Below, piece by piece: positions 55,473 through 64,000 of a DNA stretch of 64,000 nt (its first letter is position 1; each line of letters begins with the position of its first letter). This DNA comes from Mycobacterium sp. SMC-4. Its GTDB lineage: Bacteria > Actinomycetota > Actinomycetes > Mycobacteriales > Mycobacteriaceae. The notes under the pieces were generated by a model. That model was not told the DNA's origin. It searched no databases and saw only the letters and a list, made by a program, of their open reading frames with translations. The position numbers and the translations under genes were made by a program. The stretch covers positions 5,022,001 through 5,086,000 of the forward strand of contig NZ_CP079869.1 in assembly GCF_025263265.1 (NCBI RefSeq), written 5' to 3'.

Positions 55473-56461
55473 GCCGACAACCCGAGGAACGTGAACGGTT
55501 CGGCCGGCTCGAACTGCGCGCTGGTCTCACCGGTGAACACCGCCTTCTGCCCCTCGCCGAGGACCAGACGCTTGGTCGGCGCGGTGTCACCGAAGTCGAG
55601 GTTCTTCAGGTCCACCCAGAAGGTGCTCGGCGACAACGCCGATTCGAAGAAGTACCGCAGCGACGTGTGGTCGATCGCGGTACGCCAGCGTGTCGAAGAG
55701 ATATTGGGCTCGTCGGGTGTGGTGATCCCGTAGGGCACCGAGGCATTGCGCACGACGCCGAGTGTCACCGCGACAGCCTCCAGCGGATCGGCGGTCTTGG
55801 GCACCGCGTTGACGTAGAACGAGGCGCGCACGAACCGGTCGGCGGCGCGGTTGGTTCCTGGCAGCATCACCGTGCCGCCGATCTGGTCCCAGTACTCGGT
55901 GATCGCGAGCTGCTTGTCGAAGGTCGGAGAGTTGGTCATCACCTGGTACTGGCGCCCATGGTGGATGACCTGGACACCGTCGATGTACTCGATGATGGCG
56001 CTGTCACCACCGGCATCCGACAGGGCCAAGTGGACCGTCGCCAGCCGATTCTGACCGGGGACTTCAGCGCTGATCACGTGCAGCGGAGTGGCCGTCAGCG
56101 CGGCGACGGCCTGCGCCACCGTGGCGAAGTTGTCCAGCATGTACTGCGCCCACAGCGCCACCGACAACGCCGGGCTGCTCCCGTCACCGGCACTGTCGGG
56201 GTAGCGGGACTCGGCCAGCCACAGCAGGCAAGCGCCCAGTCCTGCCTCGTTGAGCCCGTCGGTGGTGGAGATGTCGTAACCGGTCGCCACGACGCTGCCG
56301 TATTTCGACACCCACGTCGCCGAGCCGGGGCCGGCGTCGCCGTGCCGGGTGGTGCCGCGGGGCAACACCCAAAGGTTCGTTCCGATCTCGACCACCCAGT
56401 CCATGGATCGTCCGGTCACAATCCGTTCGCCGGTACCCAGATAGACCACACGCGTACACAC
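55469..56461 (-). CDS. Choloylglycine/penicillin V acylase-type amide hydrolase (Ntn fold)
   Basis: A 330-residue linear amide C-N hydrolase. MCTRVVYLGTGERIVTGRSMDW has C2 as nucleophile with the R and D of GRSMDW of the active site. NEAGLGACLLWL and a later VMTNSPTFDKQ supply the other Ntn residues. Relatives act on bile-acid conjugates, penicillin V or acyl-homoserine lactones; the substrate here is not predictable. No signal peptide is obvious. Confidence 0.85.
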   Translation of the reverse strand: MCTRVVYLGTGERIVTGRSMDWVVEIGTNLWVLPRGTTRHGDAGPGSATWVSKYGSVVATGYDISTTDGLNEAGLGACLLWLAESRYPDSAGDGSSPALSVALWAQYMLDNFATVAQAVAALTATPLHVISAEVPGQNRLATVHLALSDAGGDSAIIEYIDGVQVIHHGRQYQVMTNSPTFDKQLAITEYWDQIGGTVMLPGTNRAADRFVRASFYVNAVPKTADPLEAVAVTLGVVRNASVPYGITTPDEPNISSTRWRTAIDHTSLRYFFESALSPSTFWVDLKNLDFGDTAPTKRLVLGEGQKAVFTGETSAQFEPAEPFTFLGLSA

Positions 56462-56496
56462 CCGACCAACCGTAGTCGTGCGCTCCTTCGCAGCTC

Positions 56497-56512
56497 GTTA
56501 CCCCGCCGAAAC
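56497..56512. promoter_or_regulatory. GlnR box upstream of the glutamine synthetase III operon
   Basis: GTTACCCCGCCGAAAC fits the actinobacterial GlnR consensus GTnAC-n6-GAAAC exactly. It is followed by a weaker GTAAC at 56530-56534. It lies about 120 bases before the ATG at 56632 and should give induction under nitrogen limitation. Confidence 0.65.
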
Positions 56513-56631
56513 GTAGCGCGTCGCTTGGCGTAACAGCCGCGGCGGTAACTGTCCGGTGAACGGGGCCTTCGCCGCGCAGGATGTTTCCCTGCCTGATACT
56601 TTGATTCCTAACAAGAGACAGGTGATTTCAG

Positions 56632-57939
56632 ATGACCACACAACTCGCCGAGCTGGCCCACAGCGCCGGGACCAAGTTCATCCTCGCGCTCTTCGTCGAC
56701 CTCCGTGGAAAGCCCTGCGCCAAGCTGGTTCCGGTGGAAGCCGTCGACCTACTGGCAACCGAAGGTGTCGGCTTCGCCGGGTACGCCGTCGGCGCCATGG
56801 GCCAGGAGCCCAAAGACCCCGACCTGATGGCGCTGCCCGACACGGAGTCCTTCACCCCCATTCCCTTCATCAAAGAGGGGCTGGCGATCGTGCACTGCGA
56901 CCCGCACGTCGACGGAGCGCCCTGGCCGTTCGCACCCCGGGTCATCCTCAAGTCCCTGATTCAGCGCTGCTCGGACGCCGGTTTCGAACCGTGGGTCGGG
57001 GCCGAAGTCGAATACTTCCTGTTGCGCCGCGACGACGACGGCACCGTCTCGGTGGCCGACCGCGCCGACACCGCCGCCCAACCCTGCTACGACGCCCGCG
57101 GTGTGACCCGGATGTATGACCACCTCACCGCCGTGTCGAGCGCGATGAACCAGCTGGGCTGGTCGAACTACGCCAACGACCACGAGGACGGCAATGGCCA
57201 GTTCGAGCAGAACTTCAAGTTCGCCGACGCATTGACCACTGCAGACCGGGTCATCACCCTGCGCTACCTGCTGTCGATGATCGCCGCCGAGCGCGGGATG
57301 ATCGCCACCTTCATGCCGAAACCGTTCGGCGACAAGACCGGTAACGGGTTGCACTTCCATCTGTCCCTGACCAGCGGCGGCACCCCGGTGTTCCCGGCCG
57401 CAGACGACCAAAGGGGTCTGGGACTCTCCGACACCGCCTACGGCTTCATCGGCGGAATCCTCGAGCATGCCTGTGCGCTGCAGGCCGTCGTCGCGCCGAC
57501 GGTGAACTCCTACAAGCGAACCGGTGCCGCCACGACGTCATCGGGAGCGTCCTGGGCGCCGCGGCTACCCACCTACGGTGGCAACGACCGCACCCACTAC
57601 ATCCGGGTACCCGACTCCGAGCGCATCGAGATGCGGGGCGGCGACGGTTCGGCCAACCCCTACCTCGCGATCGCAGCCGCCCTCGGCGCCGGCATCGACG
57701 GCATCAAGCGCAGCACCAACCCCGGGGCCGTCGGCCAAGGGGTCAGCACCCGACCGCTGCCGCCCACCCTGCTGCACGCGGTCGAGGACTTCGAGACCGA
57801 CCCGGTGGTGACCGGCGTGCTCGACAGTGTCGGCGCCGGCGTCGCCGCGTACTTCGCCAACGCCAAGCGAGAAGAGTTCTTCGCCTATCACAGCTCGGTG
57901 AGCCCGTGGGAGCTCGACAGCTATCTCACGGCGTTCTGA
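56632..57939 (+). CDS. Glutamine synthetase III-type ligase (GlnT / gamma-glutamylmethylamide synthetase-like)
   Basis: A 435-residue type III-like glutamine synthetase. The ATP/metal segments are GAEVEYFLLRR, GQFEQNFKFADAL, FMPKPFGDKTGNGLHFHLSL and NSYKRTGAATTSSGASWAPR. GlnT proteins and GmaS (gamma-glutamylmethylamide synthetase) look alike, and GmaS sits beside MgsABC-type genes. Here a class II amidotransferase, GltB-C-like and FMN glutamate synthase-like genes follow. The primary amine used is unknown, and ordinary glutamine synthesis is not ruled out. Start is ATG 56632. Confidence 0.82.
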   Translation: MTTQLAELAHSAGTKFILALFVDLRGKPCAKLVPVEAVDLLATEGVGFAGYAVGAMGQEPKDPDLMALPDTESFTPIPFIKEGLAIVHCDPHVDGAPWPFAPRVILKSLIQRCSDAGFEPWVGAEVEYFLLRRDDDGTVSVADRADTAAQPCYDARGVTRMYDHLTAVSSAMNQLGWSNYANDHEDGNGQFEQNFKFADALTTADRVITLRYLLSMIAAERGMIATFMPKPFGDKTGNGLHFHLSLTSGGTPVFPAADDQRGLGLSDTAYGFIGGILEHACALQAVVAPTVNSYKRTGAATTSSGASWAPRLPTYGGNDRTHYIRVPDSERIEMRGGDGSANPYLAIAAALGAGIDGIKRSTNPGAVGQGVSTRPLPPTLLHAVEDFETDPVVTGVLDSVGAGVAAYFANAKREEFFAYHSSVSPWELDSYLTAF

Positions 57940-57972
57940 GCCACATCGATCGGACACAGAAGGGATGACGCC

Positions 57973-58881
57973 ATGTGCGGGATCGTGGGGTTGCATCTGC
58001 GGACACCCGAGCTCTACCCCCGACTCGGGGAGCTGTTGACCGGCATGCTCTGCGAAATGGGCGACCGGGGCAGCGATTCGGCCGGCGTCGCGGTCTACGG
58101 AGACCCGTCGTGGTCACCCCCGGGCCGCGGGTGTGTCTCGGTCGCCGACCTGGGCACCGGCCGCCGCGATGACGCCGATCAGGTCGCCGCGGCGGTCGCC
58201 GCAGCGTTGGGTGCTGACGTCTCCGGCGTCGCGGTCGACCGCAGCTATGTGCTCTCGGCCGACGTCGACTCCGAAATACTTCTCAATGCGCTGCACTCGG
58301 CCTTTCCGGATGCCCTGGTGGCCGGGTTCGGCGCAGACATCGCGGTGTTGAAAGGAGTCGGGCACCCGCGGACGCTCACCGCAGGATGGCGCCTGACCGG
58401 TGCCCAGGGCTGGCAAGGAGTCGGGCACACCAGGATGGCCACCGAATCCGCGGTGACCCCCGCGGGATGCCACCCGTACGCGGTGGGCCCCGGCCAGTGC
58501 ATGGTGCACAACGGCTCGTTCGCCAACCACGCCACCATCCGGCGCGAACTGCGCGCCGTGGGCGTCGCGTTCGACAGCGACAACGACACCGAAGTGGGCG
58601 CGCGCTTCATCGCCGGCCTGCTGTCGCAGGGACTCGACGTCGAGACCGCGTTGAAACAACTGTGCGCAACCTTCGACGGCTTCTACACGCTGCTGGTGTC
58701 CAACCGGGACTCGTTCGCGGTGGTACGCGACGCGATCGCGTGCAAGCCGGCAGTCATCGCCGAGACCGACGACTGGGTGGCGATGGGCAGCGAATACCGG
58801 GCACTGGCCGGACTTCCCGATGTCGAGCGGGCCCGAATCTGGGAACCCGAACCCGAGGTGGTGTACGCATGGAGCAGATGA
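57973..58881 (+). CDS. Class II glutamine amidotransferase subunit (GlxB/MgsA-like)
   Basis: A 302-residue Ntn-type amidotransferase: MCGIVGLHLRTPELYPRLGELL has the C2 nucleophile. GHTRMATESAVTPAGCHPYAVGP and CMVHNGSFANHATIRREL are the glutamine-binding blocks; SDNDTEVGARFIAG follows. It corresponds to the glutaminase part of a split glutamate synthase. ATG 57973 is 33 bases after the GlnT stop; its stop overlaps the next gene. Confidence 0.88.
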   Translation: MCGIVGLHLRTPELYPRLGELLTGMLCEMGDRGSDSAGVAVYGDPSWSPPGRGCVSVADLGTGRRDDADQVAAAVAAALGADVSGVAVDRSYVLSADVDSEILLNALHSAFPDALVAGFGADIAVLKGVGHPRTLTAGWRLTGAQGWQGVGHTRMATESAVTPAGCHPYAVGPGQCMVHNGSFANHATIRRELRAVGVAFDSDNDTEVGARFIAGLLSQGLDVETALKQLCATFDGFYTLLVSNRDSFAVVRDAIACKPAVIAETDDWVAMGSEYRALAGLPDVERARIWEPEPEVVYAWSR

Positions 58882-59576
58882 GCAGCACAGCCTCTGCGGT
58901 GACCAGGTTCGACCTACGGACCACCCCGCTGCGCGAGGTCAACGCCGCCCTGCACGCTCGGGGCCTGACCGGCGATTTCCTGATCGCACATCCGGCAGGT
59001 GCGCACAATGTCGCAGTCGGTCTCGATGCACCGGTCACCGTGACCATCGACGGTCACGTCGGCTACTACGCCGCGGGCATGAATCAGCACGCCGACATCG
59101 TCATCGACGGCAATGCCGGGACCGGCGTCGCGGAGAACATGATGAGCGGTTCGGTCTGGGTCAGAGGCGACGCCTCACAGTCGGCCGGGGCCACCGCGCA
59201 CGGTGGTCTGCTGGTTATCGAGGGCAATGCGGCTGCGCGCTGCGGGATCTCGATGAAAGGGGTCGACATCGTCGTCGGAGGCAACGTCGGGCACATGAGT
59301 GCGTTCATGGCCCAAGCGGGACGTCTGGTCATCCGCGGTGATGCCGGGGAGGCGTTGGGGGACTCCATCTACGAGGCACGCATCTACGTGCGCGGCGACG
59401 TCGCGTCGCTGGGTGCCGACTGTGTCGCCAAGCCAATGCGCCCAGAACATCACGAGGAGCTTGAAAAGCTTCTCAAAACAGCAGGATTCGAGGCCGACGA
59501 CACCCATGCCTACACCCGGTACGGATCGGCACGCGGGCTCTACCACTTCCACGTCGACAATGCGAGTGCCTACTGA
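58878..59576 (+). CDS. GltB C-terminal-like (GXGXG) subunit (GlxC/MgsB-like)
   Basis: A 232-residue beta-helix protein, the counterpart of the C-terminal domain of glutamate synthase. Repeats such as IDGNAGTGVAENMMSGSVWVRGDASQSAG and IVVGGNVGHMSAFMAQAGRLVIRGDAGEALGD form the right-handed helix. ATG 58878 overlaps the amidotransferase stop as ATGA; ATG 58869 is an alternative. It likely bridges the glutaminase and FMN subunits. Confidence 0.85.
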   Translation: MSSTASAVTRFDLRTTPLREVNAALHARGLTGDFLIAHPAGAHNVAVGLDAPVTVTIDGHVGYYAAGMNQHADIVIDGNAGTGVAENMMSGSVWVRGDASQSAGATAHGGLLVIEGNAAARCGISMKGVDIVVGGNVGHMSAFMAQAGRLVIRGDAGEALGDSIYEARIYVRGDVASLGADCVAKPMRPEHHEELEKLLKTAGFEADDTHAYTRYGSARGLYHFHVDNASAY

Positions 59577-60937
59577 TGACCACTTCTGATCAGCGCGCGC
59601 AGCTCGGGCTGCGCGAATCGGCCACCTTCGACCGGGCCACCATCGCGGCCATCCAGCGCGCCGCCGACACCGGCATCTACGACATCCGCGGGTGGGGCGC
59701 CAAAAGGCCACTTCCGCACTTCGACGACCTGTTGTTCCTGGGTGCGTCAATGTCGCGCTATCCCCTGGAGGGTTATCGCGAACGCTGCGCCACCGATGTG
59801 GTGCTCGGTGGACGGTTCGCCAAACACCCTCTGCACCTGGAAATCCCGGTGACCATCGCGGGGATGAGCTTCGGCGCGCTGTCCGGCCCGGCCAAGGAGG
59901 CACTGGGCCGCGGGGCCAGTGAGGTCGGCACCTCCACGACCACCGGTGACGGCGGGATGACACCCGAGGAACGCGGACAGAGCAAGTACCTGGTCTATCA
60001 GTACCTGCCGTCCCGCTACGGGATGAACCCTGACGACCTGCGCAAGGCCGACGCGATCGAAGTGGTACTGGGCCAGGGCGCCAAGCCCGGCGGCGGCGGG
60101 ATGCTGCTGGGCCAGAAGATCTCCGAACGCGTCGCGGGGATGCGCACCCTGCCCGAGGGTATCGACCAGCGCAGTGCGTGCCGGCACCCGGACTGGACCG
60201 GTCCCGACGATCTCACCATCAAGATCAACGAGCTGCGCGAGATCACCGACTGGGAGAAGCCGGTCTACGTCAAGGTCGGTGCGACCCGCACCTACTACGA
60301 CGTCAAGCTGGCTGTGCACGCCGGGGCCGACGTGGTGGTGGTCGACGGCATGCAGGGCGGTACGGCTGCCACCCAGGAGGTGTTCATCGAGCACGTGGGC
60401 ATCCCGACACTGGCGGCGATCCCGCAAGCGGTCCAGGCGCTGCAGGAACTCGGCGTGCACCGAGACGGTACAGCCGGACGCAAGGGTGTCCAGCTGGTCG
60501 TCTCCGGCGGCATTCGCAACGGTGCCGACGTCGCCAAAGCCCTGGCGCTGGGCGCCGACGCGGTAGCGATCGGCACCGCGGCGCTGATCGCTCTGGGCGA
60601 CAACCATCCGCGGTACGCGGCAGAGTACGAGACGCTGGGCAGTGCTGCCGGATTCTTCGACGACTTCCAGGACGGCCGCGACCCGGCAGGCATCAGCACT
60701 CAGGACCCTGAGCTGGCCGCTCGCTTCGACCCCGTCGCGGGTGGGCGCCGGCTGGCCAACTATCTGCGGGTGCTGACGATGGAGGCCCAGACCATCGCGC
60801 GGGCCTGCGGGAAATCACACGTCTGCCACCTCGAACCCGACGACCTGGTCGCGGTGAGCATCGAGGCCGCGGCGATGGCCCGGGTTCCGCTGGCCGGTAC
60901 CGATTGGATTCCCGGTCGTCACGGAGGAGCCTGGTGA
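59576..60937 (+). CDS. FMN-binding glutamate synthase-like subunit (GlxD/MgsC-like)
   Basis: A 453-residue GltS-type FMN barrel: ITIAGMSFGALSGPAKEALGRGASE, NEGRGM-like STTTGDGGMTPEERG, RSACRHPDWTGPDDLTIKINELR and VVDGMQGGTAATQEVF are the glutamate-synthase core. It would make a glutamate derivative from ammonia and an alpha-keto acid or amine, depending on partner. The ATG overlaps the previous stop (TGATG); its stop overlaps the oxidoreductase GTG. Confidence 0.87.
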   Translation: MTTSDQRAQLGLRESATFDRATIAAIQRAADTGIYDIRGWGAKRPLPHFDDLLFLGASMSRYPLEGYRERCATDVVLGGRFAKHPLHLEIPVTIAGMSFGALSGPAKEALGRGASEVGTSTTTGDGGMTPEERGQSKYLVYQYLPSRYGMNPDDLRKADAIEVVLGQGAKPGGGGMLLGQKISERVAGMRTLPEGIDQRSACRHPDWTGPDDLTIKINELREITDWEKPVYVKVGATRTYYDVKLAVHAGADVVVVDGMQGGTAATQEVFIEHVGIPTLAAIPQAVQALQELGVHRDGTAGRKGVQLVVSGGIRNGADVAKALALGADAVAIGTAALIALGDNHPRYAAEYETLGSAAGFFDDFQDGRDPAGISTQDPELAARFDPVAGGRRLANYLRVLTMEAQTIARACGKSHVCHLEPDDLVAVSIEAAAMARVPLAGTDWIPGRHGGAW

Positions 60938-62139
60938 GCGAGACCGCGGAGGTCGTCATCGTCGGCGGCGGTCTGGAAGGCGCCGCGGCGGCCTGGGCAC
61001 TGAGCAGGCGCGGCGTGACCGATGTGGTCGTGGCCGAACGCAATACCGTGGCCTCCGGCATGACCGGCAAGTCCAGCGGGATCATCCGGTGCCACTACGG
61101 GGTCAGCTCGTTGGCCGCAATGGCCGCCGACGGACTCGAAGTTTTCGAAGCGGCCGCCGACATCTTCGGCCACGACATCGGGTTCCGCCAGACCGGTTAC
61201 GTCGTCGGCGTCGGCGACCAGAACGTCGAGTCGATGCGCAAAAGCCTTGCCGCGCAACGCGCCGTCGGGGTGGACACCGAGGAGATCGACAAGGCAGAGG
61301 TCGCGAGATTGTGGCCGTTCGCCGACCTGACACCGTTCGCTGCCTTCGGTTGGGAGGCCCGCGGCGGCTACGGCGACGCCTACCAGACCGCGCAGGCATT
61401 CTCCATGTCGGCGCGCGCGGCCGGGGTCCGGGTGCGCCAGGGCACCCCGGTCACCGACCTGCTCGTCGACGGCGATCGAGTCACCGGGATCCGGACCGCC
61501 CACGGCACCGAGATCTCAGCCGGCACCGTCGTGGTCGCCACCGGCGTGTGGACCCGGCCGCTGCTGGCGCGCTACGGCATCGACATCCCGATCCGGGTGA
61601 TCCGCGAGCAGATCGTGATGATCACCCCCGGCATCACGAGTGCAGCGGTGAGCCGGCTGCCCGTGTTCTCCGATCTGGTCTCCCTGCAGTACGTGCGCCC
61701 GGAGGTCGGCGGTGACATCCTGTTCGGCAACAGCGATCTGCCGAGCTACGCAGACATCGATCCGGCAGACCCCGACAACTACCTCAACCGGGCCACCGAC
61801 GACTTCGTCGAGCTCACCGTCGACAAGGTCGGCACCCGCTTTCCGGGCTTCACCGACGCCGCGATCTCGGGCAGCTACGCCGGCTGCTACGACGTCACCC
61901 CTGATTGGAACCCGGTCATCTCCACCACCCCGCTGGACGGGCTGGTGGTCGCGGTGGGTTTCAGCGGCCACGGCTTCAAGATTGCTCCTGCGGTCGGGCG
62001 CCTGGTGGCCGACCTCGTCGTCGACGGCCACAGCAGTGACCCACGAATCCCCGCATCGGACTTCCGGTTGACCCGATTCGCCGAGAACGACCCCCTCAAG
62101 ACGCCGTACCCCTACGTCGGTGCCGGGCAGATGCGCTAG
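60934..62139 (+). CDS. FAD-dependent amine oxidoreductase (sarcosine oxidase / DadA-like)
   Basis: A 401-residue FAD protein: VVIVGGGLEGAAAAWALSRRG (ADP-binding beta-alpha-beta), ERNTVASGMTGKSSGIIRCHYG and the C-terminal AVGFSGHGFKIAPAVGRLVADLVV. It resembles single-subunit sarcosine oxidase or the beta subunit MgdA-like N-methylglutamate dehydrogenase. No gamma, delta or alpha partners are encoded nearby. GTG 60934 overlaps the previous stop, with GGAGGAG before it. Confidence 0.83.
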   Translation: MSETAEVVIVGGGLEGAAAAWALSRRGVTDVVVAERNTVASGMTGKSSGIIRCHYGVSSLAAMAADGLEVFEAAADIFGHDIGFRQTGYVVGVGDQNVESMRKSLAAQRAVGVDTEEIDKAEVARLWPFADLTPFAAFGWEARGGYGDAYQTAQAFSMSARAAGVRVRQGTPVTDLLVDGDRVTGIRTAHGTEISAGTVVVATGVWTRPLLARYGIDIPIRVIREQIVMITPGITSAAVSRLPVFSDLVSLQYVRPEVGGDILFGNSDLPSYADIDPADPDNYLNRATDDFVELTVDKVGTRFPGFTDAAISGSYAGCYDVTPDWNPVISTTPLDGLVVAVGFSGHGFKIAPAVGRLVADLVVDGHSSDPRIPASDFRLTRFAENDPLKTPYPYVGAGQMR

Positions 62140-62148
62140 ACAGAGATC

Positions 62149-62817
62149 GTGGACCTCCCAGAAGTTCCGGACGACCTCGGCCCGCTGCTGCGCAATACCT
62201 CGGGCACCGCCCGGGACCGCGATCCCGCCGCACCGGTGGAGGAGCTGGAGATCGAGGCCGCCATCGGCCGCAATGTCCGGTTGCTGCGGTTGCAGCAGGG
62301 GCTGACCGTGGCCGAGACCGCGGCCCGGGTCGGCATCTCGAAGGCCATGATGAGCAAGATCGAGAACGCCCAGACCTCCTGCAGCCTGTCCACCCTCGCG
62401 TTGCTGGCCAAGGGCTTCGACGTGCCGGTGACCAGCTTGTTCCGCGGCGCCGATGTAGAACGGCCGGCAGCGTTCGTCAAGGCCGGCACCGGCGCGCGCA
62501 TCGTGCGCGAAGGCACCCGGGAGGGCCACGAGTACCAGCTGCTGGGCTCGCTGCGCGGTGAGCACAAGCGACTGGAATGTCTCGAGGTCACGCTGTCGGA
62601 GAAGAGCCAGACCTACCCGTTGTTCCAGCATCCGGGCACCGAGTTCATCTACATGCTGGAGGGCGTCATGGACTACAGCCACAGCCGCTCGGTGTACCGG
62701 TTGCACCCCGGGGACTCCCTGCAACTCGACGGCGAGGGCGCCCACGGGCCCGTCGACCTCGTCGAAGTCCCGATCCGGTTCCTGTCGGTGATCGCATTCC
62801 CCGACTCTGCGGTGTGA
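62149..62817 (+). CDS. XRE-family regulator with C-terminal cupin domain
   Basis: A 222-residue regulator: helix-turn-helix IGRNVRLLRLQQGLTVAETAARVGISKAMMSKIENAQT (about 39-80) and a cupin domain (YPLFQHPGTEFIYMLEGVMDY...YRLHPGDSLQLDGEGAHGP). Similar proteins regulate amine or amino-acid utilisation. Start GTG 62149, 10 bases after the oxidoreductase stop; it probably controls this operon. Confidence 0.85.
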   Translation: MDLPEVPDDLGPLLRNTSGTARDRDPAAPVEELEIEAAIGRNVRLLRLQQGLTVAETAARVGISKAMMSKIENAQTSCSLSTLALLAKGFDVPVTSLFRGADVERPAAFVKAGTGARIVREGTREGHEYQLLGSLRGEHKRLECLEVTLSEKSQTYPLFQHPGTEFIYMLEGVMDYSHSRSVYRLHPGDSLQLDGEGAHGPVDLVEVPIRFLSVIAFPDSAV

Positions 62818-62829
62818 CGAACTCGCGTT

Positions 62830-62857
62830 TTGACCTGCGCACACCGGCGAGTACAGT
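62830..62857 (+). promoter_or_regulatory. Promoter of the leuA leader
   Basis: TTGACC (62830-62835) and TACAGT (62852-62857) are 16 bases apart, near-consensus for a sigma-A promoter. The expected start at about 62864 is adjacent to the GTG of the leader peptide at 62865, so the leader is probably leaderless. Confidence 0.65.
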
Positions 62858-62864
62858 CGACACC

Positions 62865-62906
62865 GTGCAGCGGGTGCTCCTTCTCGGACGCCGCGACGGG
62901 GTCTGA
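62865..62906 (+). CDS. leuL: leuA leader peptide (MQRVLLLGRRDGV)
   Basis: GTG-started 13-codon frame: M-Q-R-V-L-L-L-G-R-R-D-G-V-stop. Three successive leucine codons (62877-62885) precede the attenuator stem. This is the arrangement of leuA attenuation described for actinobacteria. Confidence 0.75.
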   Translation: MQRVLLLGRRDGV

Positions 62907-62951
62907 TCCAGACCGGCCTCCCGTCGCGGGTGTTCGCGATGCGCCGGTCTG
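62891..62951 (+). promoter_or_regulatory. Attenuator with mutually exclusive hairpins before leuA
   Basis: CCGCGACGGG (62891-62900) pairs with CCCGTCGCGG (62920-62929), with inner GGTCTG/CAGACC (62900-62905 with 62909-62914). Alternatively CAGACCGGC (62909-62917) pairs with GCCGGTCTG (62943-62951). A ribosome stalled on the leucine codons would cover the first arm and favour the second pairing. Confidence 0.65.
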
Positions 62952-62952
62952 A

Positions 62953-64000
<1,048 letters not shown>

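Overview
The window is chromosomal DNA of a mycobacterium, most likely a fast-growing Mycolicibacterium-type species; I cannot name the species. It is G+C rich with strongly GC-biased third codon positions. Gene order follows the Mycobacterium tuberculosis Rv3680-Rv3710 region: ArsA-type ATPase end, whiB4, ponA2, metallophosphoesterase, cds1, a moxR2/DUF58 cluster, glpK, a GCS2-type ligase, the ergothioneine genes egtEDCBA, Rv3705c/3706c/3707c-like genes, asd, ask and leuA. Homology statements rest on remembered family features and synteny; no search was run. No rRNA, CRISPR array, insertion sequence or integrase gene was seen.

Region by region. 1-5400: redox and cell-wall genes and a cysteine desulfhydrase. 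5500-8050: tRNA-Pro(CGG) with its terminator, an MFS permease, a PAP2 phosphatase and a 47-residue acidic protein. 8045-13456: an F420-type LLM oxidoreductase, a LAL/LuxR regulator, and an alcohol dehydrogenase with an NTF2-like partner. 13509-20761: a MoxR-DUF58-DUF4129-DUF4350-SpoIIM-RDD membrane cluster. 20766-30040: carotenoid oxygenase, PadR regulator, aldo/keto reductase, release factor 3, glycerol kinase, two methyltransferases and the GCS2-like ligase. 30037-34198: an accessory catabolic cassette (GntR/UTRA regulator, SDR, small-molecule kinase, class III PLP enzyme) resembling kinase plus phospho-lyase pathways for amino alcohols or hydroxylysine.

34238-37638 is the most interesting part: a compact four-gene operon on the minus strand that looks like an uncharacterised RiPP system. 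It has an 83-residue precursor ending in four Y/H-x-K-M/A-x pentapeptides, a radical SAM/SPASM maturase, a HExxH-type putative peptide hydroxylase and an intact Hanks-type kinase. Each downstream gene overlaps or nearly abuts the one before it. A degenerate copy of the last codons of the preceding PLP gene lies on the far side of the operon, so the operon appears to have been inserted between that gene and egtE.

37797-43098 is the complete ergothioneine operon egtABCDE. 43224-49232 is a zinc-starvation region: a znuABC-type importer, an mrf/Ohr/Rv3705c-like operon and a divergent operon of zinc-independent ribosomal proteins L28, L33, S14 and S18, with three Zur-like palindromes. 49318-55472: catalase, membrane and secreted proteins, asd-ask (with an internal beta-subunit start) and a nitroreductase-like protein. 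56632-62817 is a glutamine-synthetase-III/Glx-type operon (synthetase, class II amidotransferase, GltB-C-like, GltS-like FMN protein, FAD oxidoreductase, XRE-cupin regulator) behind a good GlnR box. It suggests assimilation of an amine through a gamma-glutamyl intermediate. The window ends in leuA, preceded by a Leu-codon leader peptide and an attenuator.
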